Assembly (NCBI RefSeq): GCF_020532645.1
Contig: NZ_JAJAUZ010000077.1
Location: 1 to 33,223 of the forward strand
Reading direction: 5' to 3'
Source of the DNA: Streptomyces bambusae
GTDB taxonomy: Bacteria; Actinomycetota; Actinomycetes; Streptomycetales; Streptomycetaceae
DNA: 33,223 nt
In this document: positions 14,221 through 21,370 of the stretch, piece by piece
How the letters are laid out: each line of letters opens with the position of its first letter
Numbering within the stretch: position 1 is the first letter of the stretch
The notes under the pieces: generated by a model
Seen by the model: the letters and a program-made list of their open reading frames with translations, nothing else
The model's database searches: none
What the model was told of the DNA's origin: nothing
Position numbers and translations under genes: made by a program

Positions 14221-14787
14221 ATGCAGACTCGGTCCGCACAGACCCGCCAGGCCCTCATCCGTGCCGCGGCTGAGCTGATAGCCGACGGCGGCCCCTCCGA
14301 CGCGGGACTGGTCAGCATCTGCCGCCGGGCCGGAGTGAGCCGGGGGGCGCTGTACCACCACTTCTCCTCCACCGCGCAGTTGATGGCCGCCGTGTACGAG
14401 CAGGCCCACGAGCGCGTCATGGAGCTGGCGGAGAAGGCGTTCGACCAGCGCTCGGCCGACGGTCCGGAACGCTTCCTGACCGCGCTGACACGGGCCCTGC
14501 GCGAGGAGGAACTGCTGCGCGCCGGCATCCAGTTGTCCGCGGACGGATCCCCCGGCCCGCCGCAGCTGCGCGACGAGGTGCTGACCCTCGTGCGCAGACA
14601 CGTGTCCAAGGGGCACCGGGAGACCGCCCCGTCCCCCGACGACCTGGCGGACCTGGCCGTGGTGGTGGCCGCCGGACTGGAGTCGCTGGGACACACCGAC
14701 CCCGCTTGGTGGGAAGCCGGGACCAACCAGCGGCTGTGGGCCCTGCTGCGCCCGCTCTTCGGGGCGGAAGCGGAACGGATCGGGTGA
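14221..14787 (+). CDS. TetR-family transcriptional regulator
   Basis: The 188-residue protein has an N-terminal TetR HTH (SAQTRQALIRAAAELIADGG, then LVSICRRAGVSRGALYHHFSSTAQLMAAV, about residues 5-55) and an all-helical ligand domain. The start is uncertain. ATG 14221 has GGCAGG 9 bases upstream. The in-frame ATG 14203 has its AGGA only one base away and would put a TTA codon at position 4, making the gene bldA-dependent. It converges on the GBL-receptor-like gene, with a shared terminator between them. It could be a JadR2-like pseudo-receptor or an unrelated drug-responsive repressor; sequence does not decide. Confidence 0.85.
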   Translation: MQTRSAQTRQALIRAAAELIADGGPSDAGLVSICRRAGVSRGALYHHFSSTAQLMAAVYEQAHERVMELAEKAFDQRSADGPERFLTALTRALREEELLRAGIQLSADGSPGPPQLRDEVLTLVRRHVSKGHRETAPSPDDLADLAVVVAAGLESLGHTDPAWWEAGTNQRLWALLRPLFGAEAERIG

Positions 14788-14788
14788 C

Positions 14789-14827
14789 GTCGTGACGGGG
14801 ATTCGCCGGGCGGATCCCCGTCACGAC
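14789..14827. terminator. Bidirectional terminator between convergent tetR genes
   Basis: GTCGTGACGGGGAT (14789-14802) pairs perfectly with 14814-14827; the stem extends by one pair outward and up to three inward. It starts at the stop of the plus-strand TetR gene and includes the stop codon of the minus-strand one (14821-14823). Confidence 0.85.
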
Positions 14828-15465
14828 GCCCGGGGCGGCACCGTCTCGTCCTGCTCCGGTACGGGCGGCGGGGTCGTGCGCAGCCGGCCGAGCAGCCCGG
14901 GGGTGGCCAGGCCCGGGAGCAGGAAGCCCCAGAACACGGTGATGCGGTGGGGCAGGTCGGCGCGGCCCGTGTAGACCTGCGACATCACCTGCAGGCCCGT
15001 GAAGGAACCGACGATGGTCGTCGCCGCCTCCTCCACGTCCACGCCCGGCAGGATCTCGCCCTGCGCCTCGGCCTGGCGCAGGAGCGTGAGGATGGCCGCG
15101 CTGGACTGCTCGAACGACGTCTGCGGCGGGCGGGAGAAGGAGGTCTGCTCGACCGCCAGCCGTACGCTCGCGCGCAGCACCGGATCGGTCTGGAGCCGCT
15201 CGGCGAACTCCAGGGTCAGGTCGATCACCGACTGGAGCTTGACCGGCTGCTCCCGGACGGTCAGGGCCTCGCTGTGCGCGGCCACGAGGGCGACCGCGAT
15301 GGACTCCTTGGAGGGGAAGTGGTGGTAGAGCGCGCCGCGGGTGAGCCCCGTGCTGGCGAGGATCTCGTTCGTGCTGGCGGCGTCGTAGCCACGCTCGTCG
15401 AACACTCTGGCCGCAGCCTCCAGGATCGAGCGCCTGGACCGGGTACCGCGTTCTTGCTGAGCCAT
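14821..15465 (-). CDS. TetR-family gamma-butyrolactone receptor homologue (ScbR/ArpA-like)
   Basis: The 214-residue protein has the TetR HTH SRRSILEAAARVFDERGYDAASTNEILASTGLTRGALYHHFPSKESIAVALV, with the RGY-x-AS/T-x-x-EI and GALYHHFPSKE patterns seen in ArpA/ScbR/BarA receptors, and a helical ligand domain of similar length (SVRLAVEQ..., GSFTGLQVMSQVY). Such receptors repress target genes by binding AREs and release them on binding a GBL. The ATG has AAGGA 6 bases upstream, and an ARE-like site lies 32-53 bp before it, suggesting autoregulation. Neighbouring response regulator and AfsA genes support the call. Whether it is a true receptor or pseudo-receptor is open. Confidence 0.82.
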   Translation of the reverse strand: MAQQERGTRSRRSILEAAARVFDERGYDAASTNEILASTGLTRGALYHHFPSKESIAVALVAAHSEALTVREQPVKLQSVIDLTLEFAERLQTDPVLRASVRLAVEQTSFSRPPQTSFEQSSAAILTLLRQAEAQGEILPGVDVEEAATTIVGSFTGLQVMSQVYTGRADLPHRITVFWGFLLPGLATPGLLGRLRTTPPPVPEQDETVPPRAS

Positions 15466-15496
15466 GACTGATCCTTGTAATAGCCAACCAAAATTT

Positions 15497-15518
15497 AACC
15501 GACTTGTCTGTACTGTAT
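15497..15518 (-). promoter_or_regulatory. ARE-like operator before the GBL-receptor gene
   Basis: AACCGACTTGTCTGTACTGTAT shares the GAC-T-TGTCTG core with the sites at 13977 and 16470. On the minus strand it lies just upstream of TAAATT (15490-15495 region), a plausible -10, so the operator covers the -15 to -37 interval of the receptor's own promoter. Confidence 0.65.
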
Positions 15519-15580
15519 CGGCTCCCGCTCGATTCCCTCTGTGACCGAACGCGAAACGTCGGCGGTGCGACCCGGCCCGG

Positions 15581-16381
15581 TCACGGCTGTCCGATCCGGA
15601 AGCCGACGCCGCGGACGGTGATGATCCAGCTGCTCGAACCGAGCTTGCCGCGCACGCTGCTGACATGGGTGTCCAGGGTGCGCCCGCGCTGCGACCAGGC
15701 GTCGTCCCAGACCTCGGTCAGCAGCCGGCGGCGGGAGACCACCGTGCCGGGCTGCGAGGCCAGCAGGTACAGCAGGTCGAACTCCTTGCGCGTCAGGTCC
15801 ACCGTCGTGCCGCCGAGGGTGGTGACCCGGGTGCCGGCGTCGATGCGCAGCGGGCCCTGGTCGATGACCCGGGAGACGGCGGCCGGCCGCAGCCGGACCC
15901 GGCGCATCACGGCCTCCATGCGGGCCAGCAGCTCGCGGAACCCGTACGGCTTGACCAGGTAGTCGTCCGCGCCGGCCTGGAGTCCGAGCACCCGGTCGAG
16001 TTCGGAGCCGCGCGCGGTGACGGCGATGACCGGGGTGTCGCTGACGGCGCGGACTGCCCGGCACACCTCCAGCCCGTCGAGGTCGGGCAGGTCGAGGTCG
16101 AGCAGGACGAGGTCGACGTCGCGGTGGGCCTGGAGCGCGGCGCCGCCGGTGGCCACGCTGTCGGCTTCGTACCCCTGCCGCAGCAGCCCCTGGACCAGCG
16201 AGTGTGCGGCCCTGGCCTCGCTCTCGACCACCAGGACGCGCAGCGCTCCCGCCGGCGCGGTGCGGCCGTCGGCCGCCGTGCGCGGCGGGAGCGCTGCGCC
16301 GTACGCGCGGGGCACGGCGGCGGAGTGCGGACGGCGGGTCTCCGGCCGGACGGCGAGTAGGTCCACGGCGTGTCTCTTCAT
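15581..16381 (-). CDS. OmpR-type (JadR1-like) response regulator with altered acidic pocket
   Basis: The 266-residue protein has a 45-residue extension, a receiver domain (about 48-160) and an OmpR winged helix (about 175-266: DLTRKEFDLLYLLASQPGTVVSRRRLLTEVW, RTLDTHVSSVRGKL, VRGVGFRIG). The receiver keeps the phospho-Asp (LLDLDLP), the Thr (VIAVTARG) and Lys (LVKP), but the N-terminal acidic pair reads ES (VVESEA) instead of DD/ED, which should weaken Mg binding. JadR1, LndI and Aur1P are atypical OmpR activators of aromatic polyketide clusters, next to AfsA/GBL-receptor genes as here. ATG 16381 follows GGGGGAG. No normal kinase gene is nearby, only the pseudokinase. Likely pathway activator. 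Confidence 0.85.
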   Translation of the reverse strand: MKRHAVDLLAVRPETRRPHSAAVPRAYGAALPPRTAADGRTAPAGALRVLVVESEARAAHSLVQGLLRQGYEADSVATGGAALQAHRDVDLVLLDLDLPDLDGLEVCRAVRAVSDTPVIAVTARGSELDRVLGLQAGADDYLVKPYGFRELLARMEAVMRRVRLRPAAVSRVIDQGPLRIDAGTRVTTLGGTTVDLTRKEFDLLYLLASQPGTVVSRRRLLTEVWDDAWSQRGRTLDTHVSSVRGKLGSSSWIITVRGVGFRIGQP

Positions 16382-16460
16382 CTGCTCCCCCTGGCTCCTG
16401 AGGCACAGTCGCGTCGTCGGCTTCTGCCCAACGCTTCTGCTCAACCACAGCACGGGGACA

Positions 16461-16490
16461 ATACCAAACAGACTTGTCTGATTGTCAATG
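16461..16490 (-). promoter_or_regulatory. ARE-like operator in a TTGACA promoter (response regulator gene)
   Basis: ACAGACTTGTCTGATTGTCAA is the same as the pseudokinase site except for one base in the core and the flanks. On the minus strand TTGACA (16483-16488) is the -35, and TATTGT, 19 bases downstream, a possible -10. It lies about 80-105 bp upstream of the response regulator ATG. Confidence 0.72.
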
Positions 16491-16641
16491 GAGATGCGAG
16501 CCGTATGCGAGGTCGCCCCCATCACTCGCGGCGCTCGCCTCCGACCAGCAATGTTGCTAAATGACACGGGAGTTGACGACGGGTCGCGCGCGGGGCGAGG
16601 AACGGCAGGGATCTGGCACAGTCGCACCCACGGCACGATTG

Positions 16642-16663
16642 AACCAAGCAAGTCTGTATGGTT
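16642..16663. promoter_or_regulatory. Partial palindrome related to AREs
   Basis: AACCAAGCAAGTCTGTATGGTT has matching outer pentamers (AACCA and TGGTT) and contains AAGTCTGTAT, like the reverse complement of the ARE cores. Seven of 11 position pairs are symmetric. It lies mid-way in the divergent gap between the response regulator and AfsA-like genes. Confidence 0.5.
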
Positions 16664-16667
16664 ACCA

Positions 16668-16700
16668 CCTCGAATGTCATGACAAATAGGACATTCGAGG
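16668..16700. promoter_or_regulatory. Perfect 11-bp inverted repeat in the divergent gap
   Basis: CCTCGAATGTC (16668-16678) and GACATTCGAGG (16690-16700) are perfect complements around an 11-base AT-rich spacer. It is unlike the AREs and lies 50 bp before the AfsA-like promoter, with no gene end nearby. That suits an operator for a second regulator better than a terminator. Confidence 0.65.
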
Positions 16701-16749
16701 CAATGCACAGCGCGCTCAAGAGTTGCTTGAACCGACATTCCCGAGACTC

Positions 16750-16784
16750 TTGAAAAACCCGACCGACCTGTCTGTACCTTGTCT
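16750..16784 (+). promoter_or_regulatory. Putative promoter with ARE-like site for the AfsA-like gene
   Basis: TTGAAA (16750-16755) and TGTACC (16773-16778) are spaced 17 bp, and the ARE-like GACCGACCTGTCTGTAC lies across the spacer and -10. The site is about 100 bp upstream of the ATG at 16877. It suggests repression of the synthase gene by the GBL receptor, the usual feedback design. Confidence 0.6.
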
Positions 16785-16876
16785 CTCGCAGGTTCGTCCG
16801 GCCGCTGAGGGGGGTGGCCGCCGACGTCCTGCTTGCTCACCCCTGCCCATTCGGATCGACAGGAGTGCCGCAACAC

Positions 16877-17869
16877 ATGCCGTACCTCAGCTCCACCGTG
16901 CCGATGTCCGTACAGGGCCCCGCGTTACCGGTCGCGCCCAGGACACCGAAGCCGTACGGAACCACCATGCGCCCGCCGCTCACCACCACGGTGCCGCGCG
17001 AGTACGTCCACCGCGCCGCGGTCTCCGAGGTCCTGCTGACCGGCTGGGAGCCCGCCGCGTACTCCGGGGCCGGCGACCGCTTCCTGGTACGGGCGCAGTG
17101 GCCGCGCGGCCACTCGCTCTTCGCGCCGGCCGGGGGCTACCAGGACCCGATGCTCCTGATCGAGTCGATCCGGCAGATCGGCTCCCTGCTGGCCCACGCC
17201 GAGTACGGCGTACCCTTCGGCCACCAGTTCCTGATGTGGGACATGTCCTTCACGGCCAGGCCCGAACTGCTGCTGGCGGACGCCACGCCCACCGAGGTGG
17301 AGCTGCACACCGTCTGCCGGGACGTCGCCCGCCGTGGCCGGAACCTGAGCAGCATGCGCTACGACGTCACGGTCGTGCGCGACGGCGCTCCACTGGCCAC
17401 CGCCGGCGCCGCCTTCAGCTGCACCAGCCCGGCCGTCCACCGGCGGCTGCGCGGGGACCGTCCCACGAGCAGCCACCGCCCCACCCCGCCGGCCGTCGAC
17501 CCGGCCCTGGTCGGGCACACCTCCGACCGGCACGTCGTCCTGGCCGAGCCCGAGCCGGGCACCGCCGGCCGCTGGGAACTGCGGGTCGACACCACGCACC
17601 CCGTCTTCTTCGACCACCCGGTGGACCACATCCCCGGCATGGTCCTGATGGAGGCGGCCCGCCAGGTGGCCCACGCGTCCACGGGCCTGAACGACGCCCT
17701 CGTCACCAGCCTGACCAGCGAATTCTTCCGCTACGCCGAGTTCGACGCGCCCTGCTGGATCGAGGCCGAGCCGCACTCCGGCGCGCCGGGCCGCGTCAAG
17801 GTGCGCGGGGTCCAGAACGACCGGACGGTGTTCACCGCCGACATGCTGCTGAGTCCCCGCACCCGCTGA
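16877..17869 (+). CDS. AfsA/ScbA-family gamma-butyrolactone biosynthesis protein, with TTA codon
   Basis: The 330-residue protein has two AfsA hot-dog repeats: residues about 93-121 (DPMLLIESIRQIGSLLAHAEYGVPFGHQF) and about 237-259 (HPVFFDHPVDHIPGMVLMEAARQ). AfsA-type enzymes esterify dihydroxyacetone phosphate with a beta-ketoacyl chain, the first step to A-factor-like signals. I chose ATG 16877 (AGGAG 11 bases upstream); GTG 16865 or GTG 16814 are alternatives. Leu17 is a TTA codon (16925-16927), so signal production may need bldA. The epimerase gene follows 94 bp later. With the divergent response regulator and the receptor it forms a GBL switch like jadW1/jadR1/jadR2. Confidence 0.88.
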   Translation: MPYLSSTVPMSVQGPALPVAPRTPKPYGTTMRPPLTTTVPREYVHRAAVSEVLLTGWEPAAYSGAGDRFLVRAQWPRGHSLFAPAGGYQDPMLLIESIRQIGSLLAHAEYGVPFGHQFLMWDMSFTARPELLLADATPTEVELHTVCRDVARRGRNLSSMRYDVTVVRDGAPLATAGAAFSCTSPAVHRRLRGDRPTSSHRPTPPAVDPALVGHTSDRHVVLAEPEPGTAGRWELRVDTTHPVFFDHPVDHIPGMVLMEAARQVAHASTGLNDALVTSLTSEFFRYAEFDAPCWIEAEPHSGAPGRVKVRGVQNDRTVFTADMLLSPRTR

Positions 17870-17963
17870 GGCACCGCACCCGCCGAGCCGCAGGACCCGC
17901 CGCCGGTGAACCGCCCGATCCCCGATGGAGTGTGTCGTGATGTCCCGATGGGAGAGTTCCCGC

Positions 17964-18893
17964 GTGCCCACCGTCCTGATCTCCGGCGCGGCCGGCTTCG
18001 TGGGCCGCCACGTCGTACGGGAGGCCGGGCGGCACCGGGCCTCGCTGCGGCTGATGTCGCACCACCGCCCCGTGGGCCCCTCCCCCCACACCGTCGTCCG
18101 GGCGGACCTGGCGGCACCCGCCTCGCTGCACGGCGTGTGCGAGGGGGTGGACGTCCTGATCCACTGCGCCGCCCGGATCGGCGGGTCCGACGAGGCCAAC
18201 GAGGCGGTCAACGCCCGCGGCACCGCCGCGCTCGTGGCGGAGGCCCGTCGTGCGGGAGTGCGCCGCATCGTCCACCTGAGCACGGCGTCCGTCTACGGCC
18301 GCGGAACGTTCCGCGGCGGCCGGCCGGCCGAGCTGACCCGCAACCCGCGCTCCGCGACCTCGCGGACCCGGGCGGCCGCCGAGGACGCCGTCCTCGCCGC
18401 CGGCGGGACCGTCCTGCGCCCCCACCTCGTGTACGGCGTGGGTGACGTCTGGGTCCTGCCGGGCCTGGCGGGACTCCTGCGCGCCCTGCCCGGCGGTGTC
18501 GCCGGGTGGACCGCGGCCATGTCCCTGGTCTCCGCGACCGACCTGGCCCGGCTCCTGGTGGCCTCCGCCCTGGCGCCCGCCGGCACGCTGACCGAGTCCG
18601 TCTACCATGCCGTGCACCCGGCCCCGGTCGCCGCGTACGACCTCCTGCGCGCGGCCGCCGCGTGCACCGGAGCGCCCTGGCCGCAGCAGCGGCAGATCAC
18701 CGCCGACCGGGCGCGCTCGGTGCTGCGGACCCACCGCGAAGCCGCGTACGCGCTCGATCTCATGACGAGCGACCACGTCTTCGACGGCGCGCCGCTGTGG
18801 CGCGAGCTGCGGCTCGCCCCGGGACCCTGCTTCGGCTCCGACTTCCCGCGCCTGGCCGGCTGGTACCGGACCTCCCTCGTCACCGCCGCCTGA
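17964..18893 (+). CDS. NAD-dependent epimerase/dehydratase (extended SDR), GBL-associated
   Basis: This protein begins VPTVLISGAAGFVGRHVVREA, the GxxGFxG Rossmann start of extended SDRs, and keeps LSTASVYGRGTF with the SDR Ser and Tyr, although the usual YxxxK Lys is not obvious (SRTRAAAEDAVL follows where YxxSKxxAE is expected). GTG 17964 has GGGAG 9 bases upstream and matches the start of the paralogue at 19775-20707; ATG 17940 is an alternative. Placement after the AfsA-like gene suggests a role in butyrolactone maturation (JadW2/BarS1-like position) or sugar/polyketide reduction. It is clearly related to the second copy. Confidence 0.8.
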   Translation: MPTVLISGAAGFVGRHVVREAGRHRASLRLMSHHRPVGPSPHTVVRADLAAPASLHGVCEGVDVLIHCAARIGGSDEANEAVNARGTAALVAEARRAGVRRIVHLSTASVYGRGTFRGGRPAELTRNPRSATSRTRAAAEDAVLAAGGTVLRPHLVYGVGDVWVLPGLAGLLRALPGGVAGWTAAMSLVSATDLARLLVASALAPAGTLTESVYHAVHPAPVAAYDLLRAAAACTGAPWPQQRQITADRARSVLRTHREAAYALDLMTSDHVFDGAPLWRELRLAPGPCFGSDFPRLAGWYRTSLVTAA

Positions 18894-19035
18894 GGCGCGG
18901 GGGGGCGCCCGCGGCGGGGCGACTTGCCGAAGTGGGGCCCGCAATCGCCGCCGGAGGAGGTGAGGGGGGTGTGGCCGATCAATTCTGGCGGGTGTGGCGG
19001 TCTGCAGGGTGTGGACCGGACGGAAGGGGCGTGGG

Positions 19036-19632
19036 ATGCGGGTTGTGGTGAGCGAGTTCATCAGTCTGGACGGGGTCGTGCAGGCGCCGGGAGGGCCGGA
19101 CGAGGACACCGACGGCGGGTTCGCGCACGGCGGGTGGTCGCATCCGTTCTTCAACGAGGTCGTGGGCGGGGCGTTCGCGGACGCGGTGGAGAAGGCCGAC
19201 GCGCTGCTGTTCGGGCGGCGGACCTGGCAGACCATGGCCGCGGCGTGGCCGGGGCGGGCGGGTGACCCGTTCGCGGACCGGATGAACGCGCTGCCGAAGT
19301 ACGTGGTGTCCGCGACGCTCGGCGAGGACGAGCTGACGTGGAACGGGACGCGGCTGATCGGCGGGGCGGACGCGGTCGGGCGGATCCGCGGGCTGCGGGC
19401 CGAAGCGGGCGGGGACCTGGTCGTCATGGGCAGCCCCACGCTGGTGCGGACCCTGCTGGCCGAGGGGCTCGTGGACGAGCTGCGGCTGATGATCATGCCG
19501 GTGCTGCTCGGCGGCGGGAAGTCGGTGTTCCCCGGGGACGGCGCGATGCGGACGCTGGAGCTGGTGTCGAGCGTGACGAGCGACACCGGGGTGCACGTGT
19601 GCACGTACCGGCCGGCGGCGCCGTCGGCCTGA
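19036..19632 (+). CDS. RibD C-terminal/DHFR-fold family reductase
   Basis: The 198-residue protein has MRVVVSEFISLDGVVQAPGG at the N-terminus, LLFGRRTWQTMA near residues 57-68, a YVVSATL strand and a C-terminal ELRLMIMPVLLGGGKSVFP motif, typical of the dihydrofolate reductase-like proteins related to the RibD reductase domain. Members bind NADPH; most have no known substrate. GAAGGGG precedes the ATG. It lies between two paralogous epimerase genes and points toward the second. Whether it belongs to the pathway is unknown. Confidence 0.85.
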   Translation: MRVVVSEFISLDGVVQAPGGPDEDTDGGFAHGGWSHPFFNEVVGGAFADAVEKADALLFGRRTWQTMAAAWPGRAGDPFADRMNALPKYVVSATLGEDELTWNGTRLIGGADAVGRIRGLRAEAGGDLVVMGSPTLVRTLLAEGLVDELRLMIMPVLLGGGKSVFPGDGAMRTLELVSSVTSDTGVHVCTYRPAAPSA

Positions 19633-19774
19633 CGGGCCCGGCCGGGTCCGGCGGACGTGTCCGGCAGCCCGGCGGGTCCGGCCGGCGGGTTCGGCCGGCG
19701 GGTCCGGCGGCGGTCCGCTCGCGCGGGTGGCCGCGGCCGGACCCCGGCCGTCCGCGGGGCGGGGGCGGCGCGGT
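19633..19774. other. Convergent gap with iterated GGCCGGCGGGTCCGGC-like units
   Basis: The 142 bp between converging genes hold several imperfect, alternating copies of GGTCCGGCCGGCGGG-like units that can fold into GC-rich stems. It probably acts as a bidirectional terminator; no promoter or ORF is supported. Confidence 0.45.
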
Positions 19775-20707
19775 TCAGGCCGCCCGGACGGTGTCCTCGT
19801 ACCAGGCGCGGGCCCCGGCGAAGTCCTCCTCGAAGCCCGGGCCGGGCTCCTCGCCCAGGTCCGCCCACAGCCGGGAGCCGTCGAACCAGTGGTCGGTCGC
19901 CAGCATGCCCAGGCCCGTGACGGTGTGCCCGCGCGCGACGAGCGCCTCACTGGCCTGCTCCACCGTCAGCTGCCGCCGGGCGGGCGGGAGTCCGGCGCAG
20001 TCGGCGGCCGCGCGCAGCAGCCGGGCCGCGCTCACCGGCTCCGGGTGCACCGCGTGGTACACCCGGGCGCTCAGCGCCCCGGCCGGCGCGAGGGCCGCCC
20101 CGAGCAGCAGGCGGGCCAGCTCGGCGGCGGAGACGACGGACAGCAGGGCTTCCCCGCCCACCACTTCATGGCGCAGGGCGCGCATCGCCCCCGCGATCAC
20201 CGGCACCACCCAGACGTCGCCCTCGCCGTGGACGATGTGGGGGCGCAGCACGGTGCCCCCGGCCGCGAGAACGGTGTCCTCGGCGGCCGCGCGGGTCTGC
20301 GAGGTGGGCGATCCCGGGCGCCGGACGAGGTCTTCGGCGCGGGCGCCGATGAACGTGCCGCGGCCGTACACGGACGCCGTGCTCAGGTGGACGATCCGGG
20401 ACACCCCGGCGCGGCGGGCCTCGGCGACGAGGGCCTCGGTGCCGCGGGCGTTGACGGCCTCGTTGGCCTCGGGGGTGCCGCCGATCTGCGAGGCGCAGTG
20501 GATCAGCACGTCCACGCCCTCGCAGGTGCCCTGCAGGGTGTGCGGGGCGGCGAGGTCGGCGGTGACGGTGCGGACGCCGGCGGACCGGGGTACGGCGGGC
20601 GGCCTGCGGTGGGACATCAGCGTCAGGGCGGCCGTCCGACCGGCCGCGGCCCGGGCGACGTGGCTGCCGATGAACCCGGAGGCTCCGGTGATCATGATGC
20701 TGGGCAC
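19775..20707 (-). CDS. NAD-dependent epimerase/dehydratase, paralogue of the 17964 gene
   Basis: The 310-residue product aligns end to end with the epimerase at 17964-18893. Shared blocks include CEGVDVLIHCA, EANEAVNARGT, LVAEARRAGV, RIVHLSTASVYGRGTF and AGGTVLRPH. It starts VPSIMITGASGFIGSHVA with the Rossmann GxxGFxG. GTG 20707 is preferred because AGGAG lies 8 bases upstream. Like its paralogue it lacks a clear YxxxK Lys. Opposite orientation and a reductase gene between the copies suggest duplication with rearrangement or separate recruitment. Confidence 0.82.
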   Translation of the reverse strand: MPSIMITGASGFIGSHVARAAAGRTAALTLMSHRRPPAVPRSAGVRTVTADLAAPHTLQGTCEGVDVLIHCASQIGGTPEANEAVNARGTEALVAEARRAGVSRIVHLSTASVYGRGTFIGARAEDLVRRPGSPTSQTRAAAEDTVLAAGGTVLRPHIVHGEGDVWVVPVIAGAMRALRHEVVGGEALLSVVSAAELARLLLGAALAPAGALSARVYHAVHPEPVSAARLLRAAADCAGLPPARRQLTVEQASEALVARGHTVTGLGMLATDHWFDGSRLWADLGEEPGPGFEEDFAGARAWYEDTVRAA

Positions 20708-20780
20708 GGGGCACACTCCTGGCCTGCGGCGGGACGCTCAGCCTAACGGGTGGTCACGGGCCAGGCAGCGGAGGTGCGTT

Positions 20781-20802
20781 GCCCGGGCCGGCGGGCCCGG
20801 GC
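20781..20802 (-). terminator. GC hairpin after the MarR gene
   Basis: GCCCGGGCC (20781-20789) and GGCCCGGGC (20794-20802) form a perfect 9-bp stem with a 4-base loop, about 10 bp past the MarR stop on the minus strand. Confidence 0.6.
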
Positions 20803-20812
20803 GCGGGCCGGT

Positions 20813-21271
20813 TCACGTGGTTTTCTGTGACTTGAGCTTGTGCCAGACGCGGCTCAGGGCGGACAGGTCCTCGGGGTCGAGGAGGTCGGTGAAGGCGGGG
20901 GCCAGGGCCTCGCGGCGGGTGGCGTCGGCGGCGGCGAAGAGGGCATGGCCGGCGTCCGTGAGGGAGACCTCCACCGAGCGGGCGTCGCGCGGTGACGGGG
21001 TGCGTATCACCAGGCCGCGGGACTGGAGGGTGTCGAGGACCCGGGAGACCTGGCTGCGGCTGAGCAGGGTGCTGTTGCCGAGCGTGGACGCGGGGACGGG
21101 CTCGGGGCTGGCGGCCAGCCACAGCATGACCTCGAACCAGGACACGGGCAGGTCGTGCGCCTTGACCAGGGCTTTGTCCACGCGGTCGGTCAGCGTCTGG
21201 CCGGCCCAGACGAGCCCGTAGAAGGCGTGGTCGGCCGTGGGCATCTCGGCTGCGGTGAGCTTCTTCGGCAT
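20813..21271 (-). CDS. MarR-family regulator of the adjacent SDR gene
   Basis: The 152-residue protein is a single MarR winged helix: WFEVMLWLAASP, ASTLGNSTLLSRSQVSRVLDTLQSRGLVIRTPSPRDARSVEVSLTDAGH (about 50-105). It is divergent from the SDR gene at 21371, with a twin-dyad operator between the two, the classic layout for autoregulation plus control of the neighbour. ATG 21271 (weak GGA upstream) is preferred; an ATG nine codons inside is possible. Confidence 0.87.
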   Translation of the reverse strand: MPKKLTAAEMPTADHAFYGLVWAGQTLTDRVDKALVKAHDLPVSWFEVMLWLAASPEPVPASTLGNSTLLSRSQVSRVLDTLQSRGLVIRTPSPRDARSVEVSLTDAGHALFAAADATRREALAPAFTDLLDPEDLSALSRVWHKLKSQKTT

Positions 21272-21289
21272 GCCGTCCAGTTTAGGGGT

Positions 21290-21330
21290 TGCGTGTGCAC
21301 ACACATGAATCTATGGTGTGTGTACACGCA
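21290..21330. promoter_or_regulatory. Twin-dyad operator between marR and SDR genes
   Basis: TGCGTGTGCACACAC (21290-21304) and GTGTGTGTACACGCA (21316-21330) form a 15-bp-arm inverted repeat with one mismatch and an 11-bp spacer. Each arm is itself palindromic (GTGTGCACAC and GTGTACAC), so two dimers could bind about 26 bp apart. Confidence 0.78.
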
Positions 21331-21370
21331 CATAAATTCTGCTCCTGTGACCTGCGAAAGAGGCCCCGCC

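Noticed and set aside
16522..16719. Minus-strand ORF of 65 codons in the divergent GBL gap
   Set aside because: It spans the inverted repeats and shows no third-position GC bias; regulatory DNA is the better explanation.
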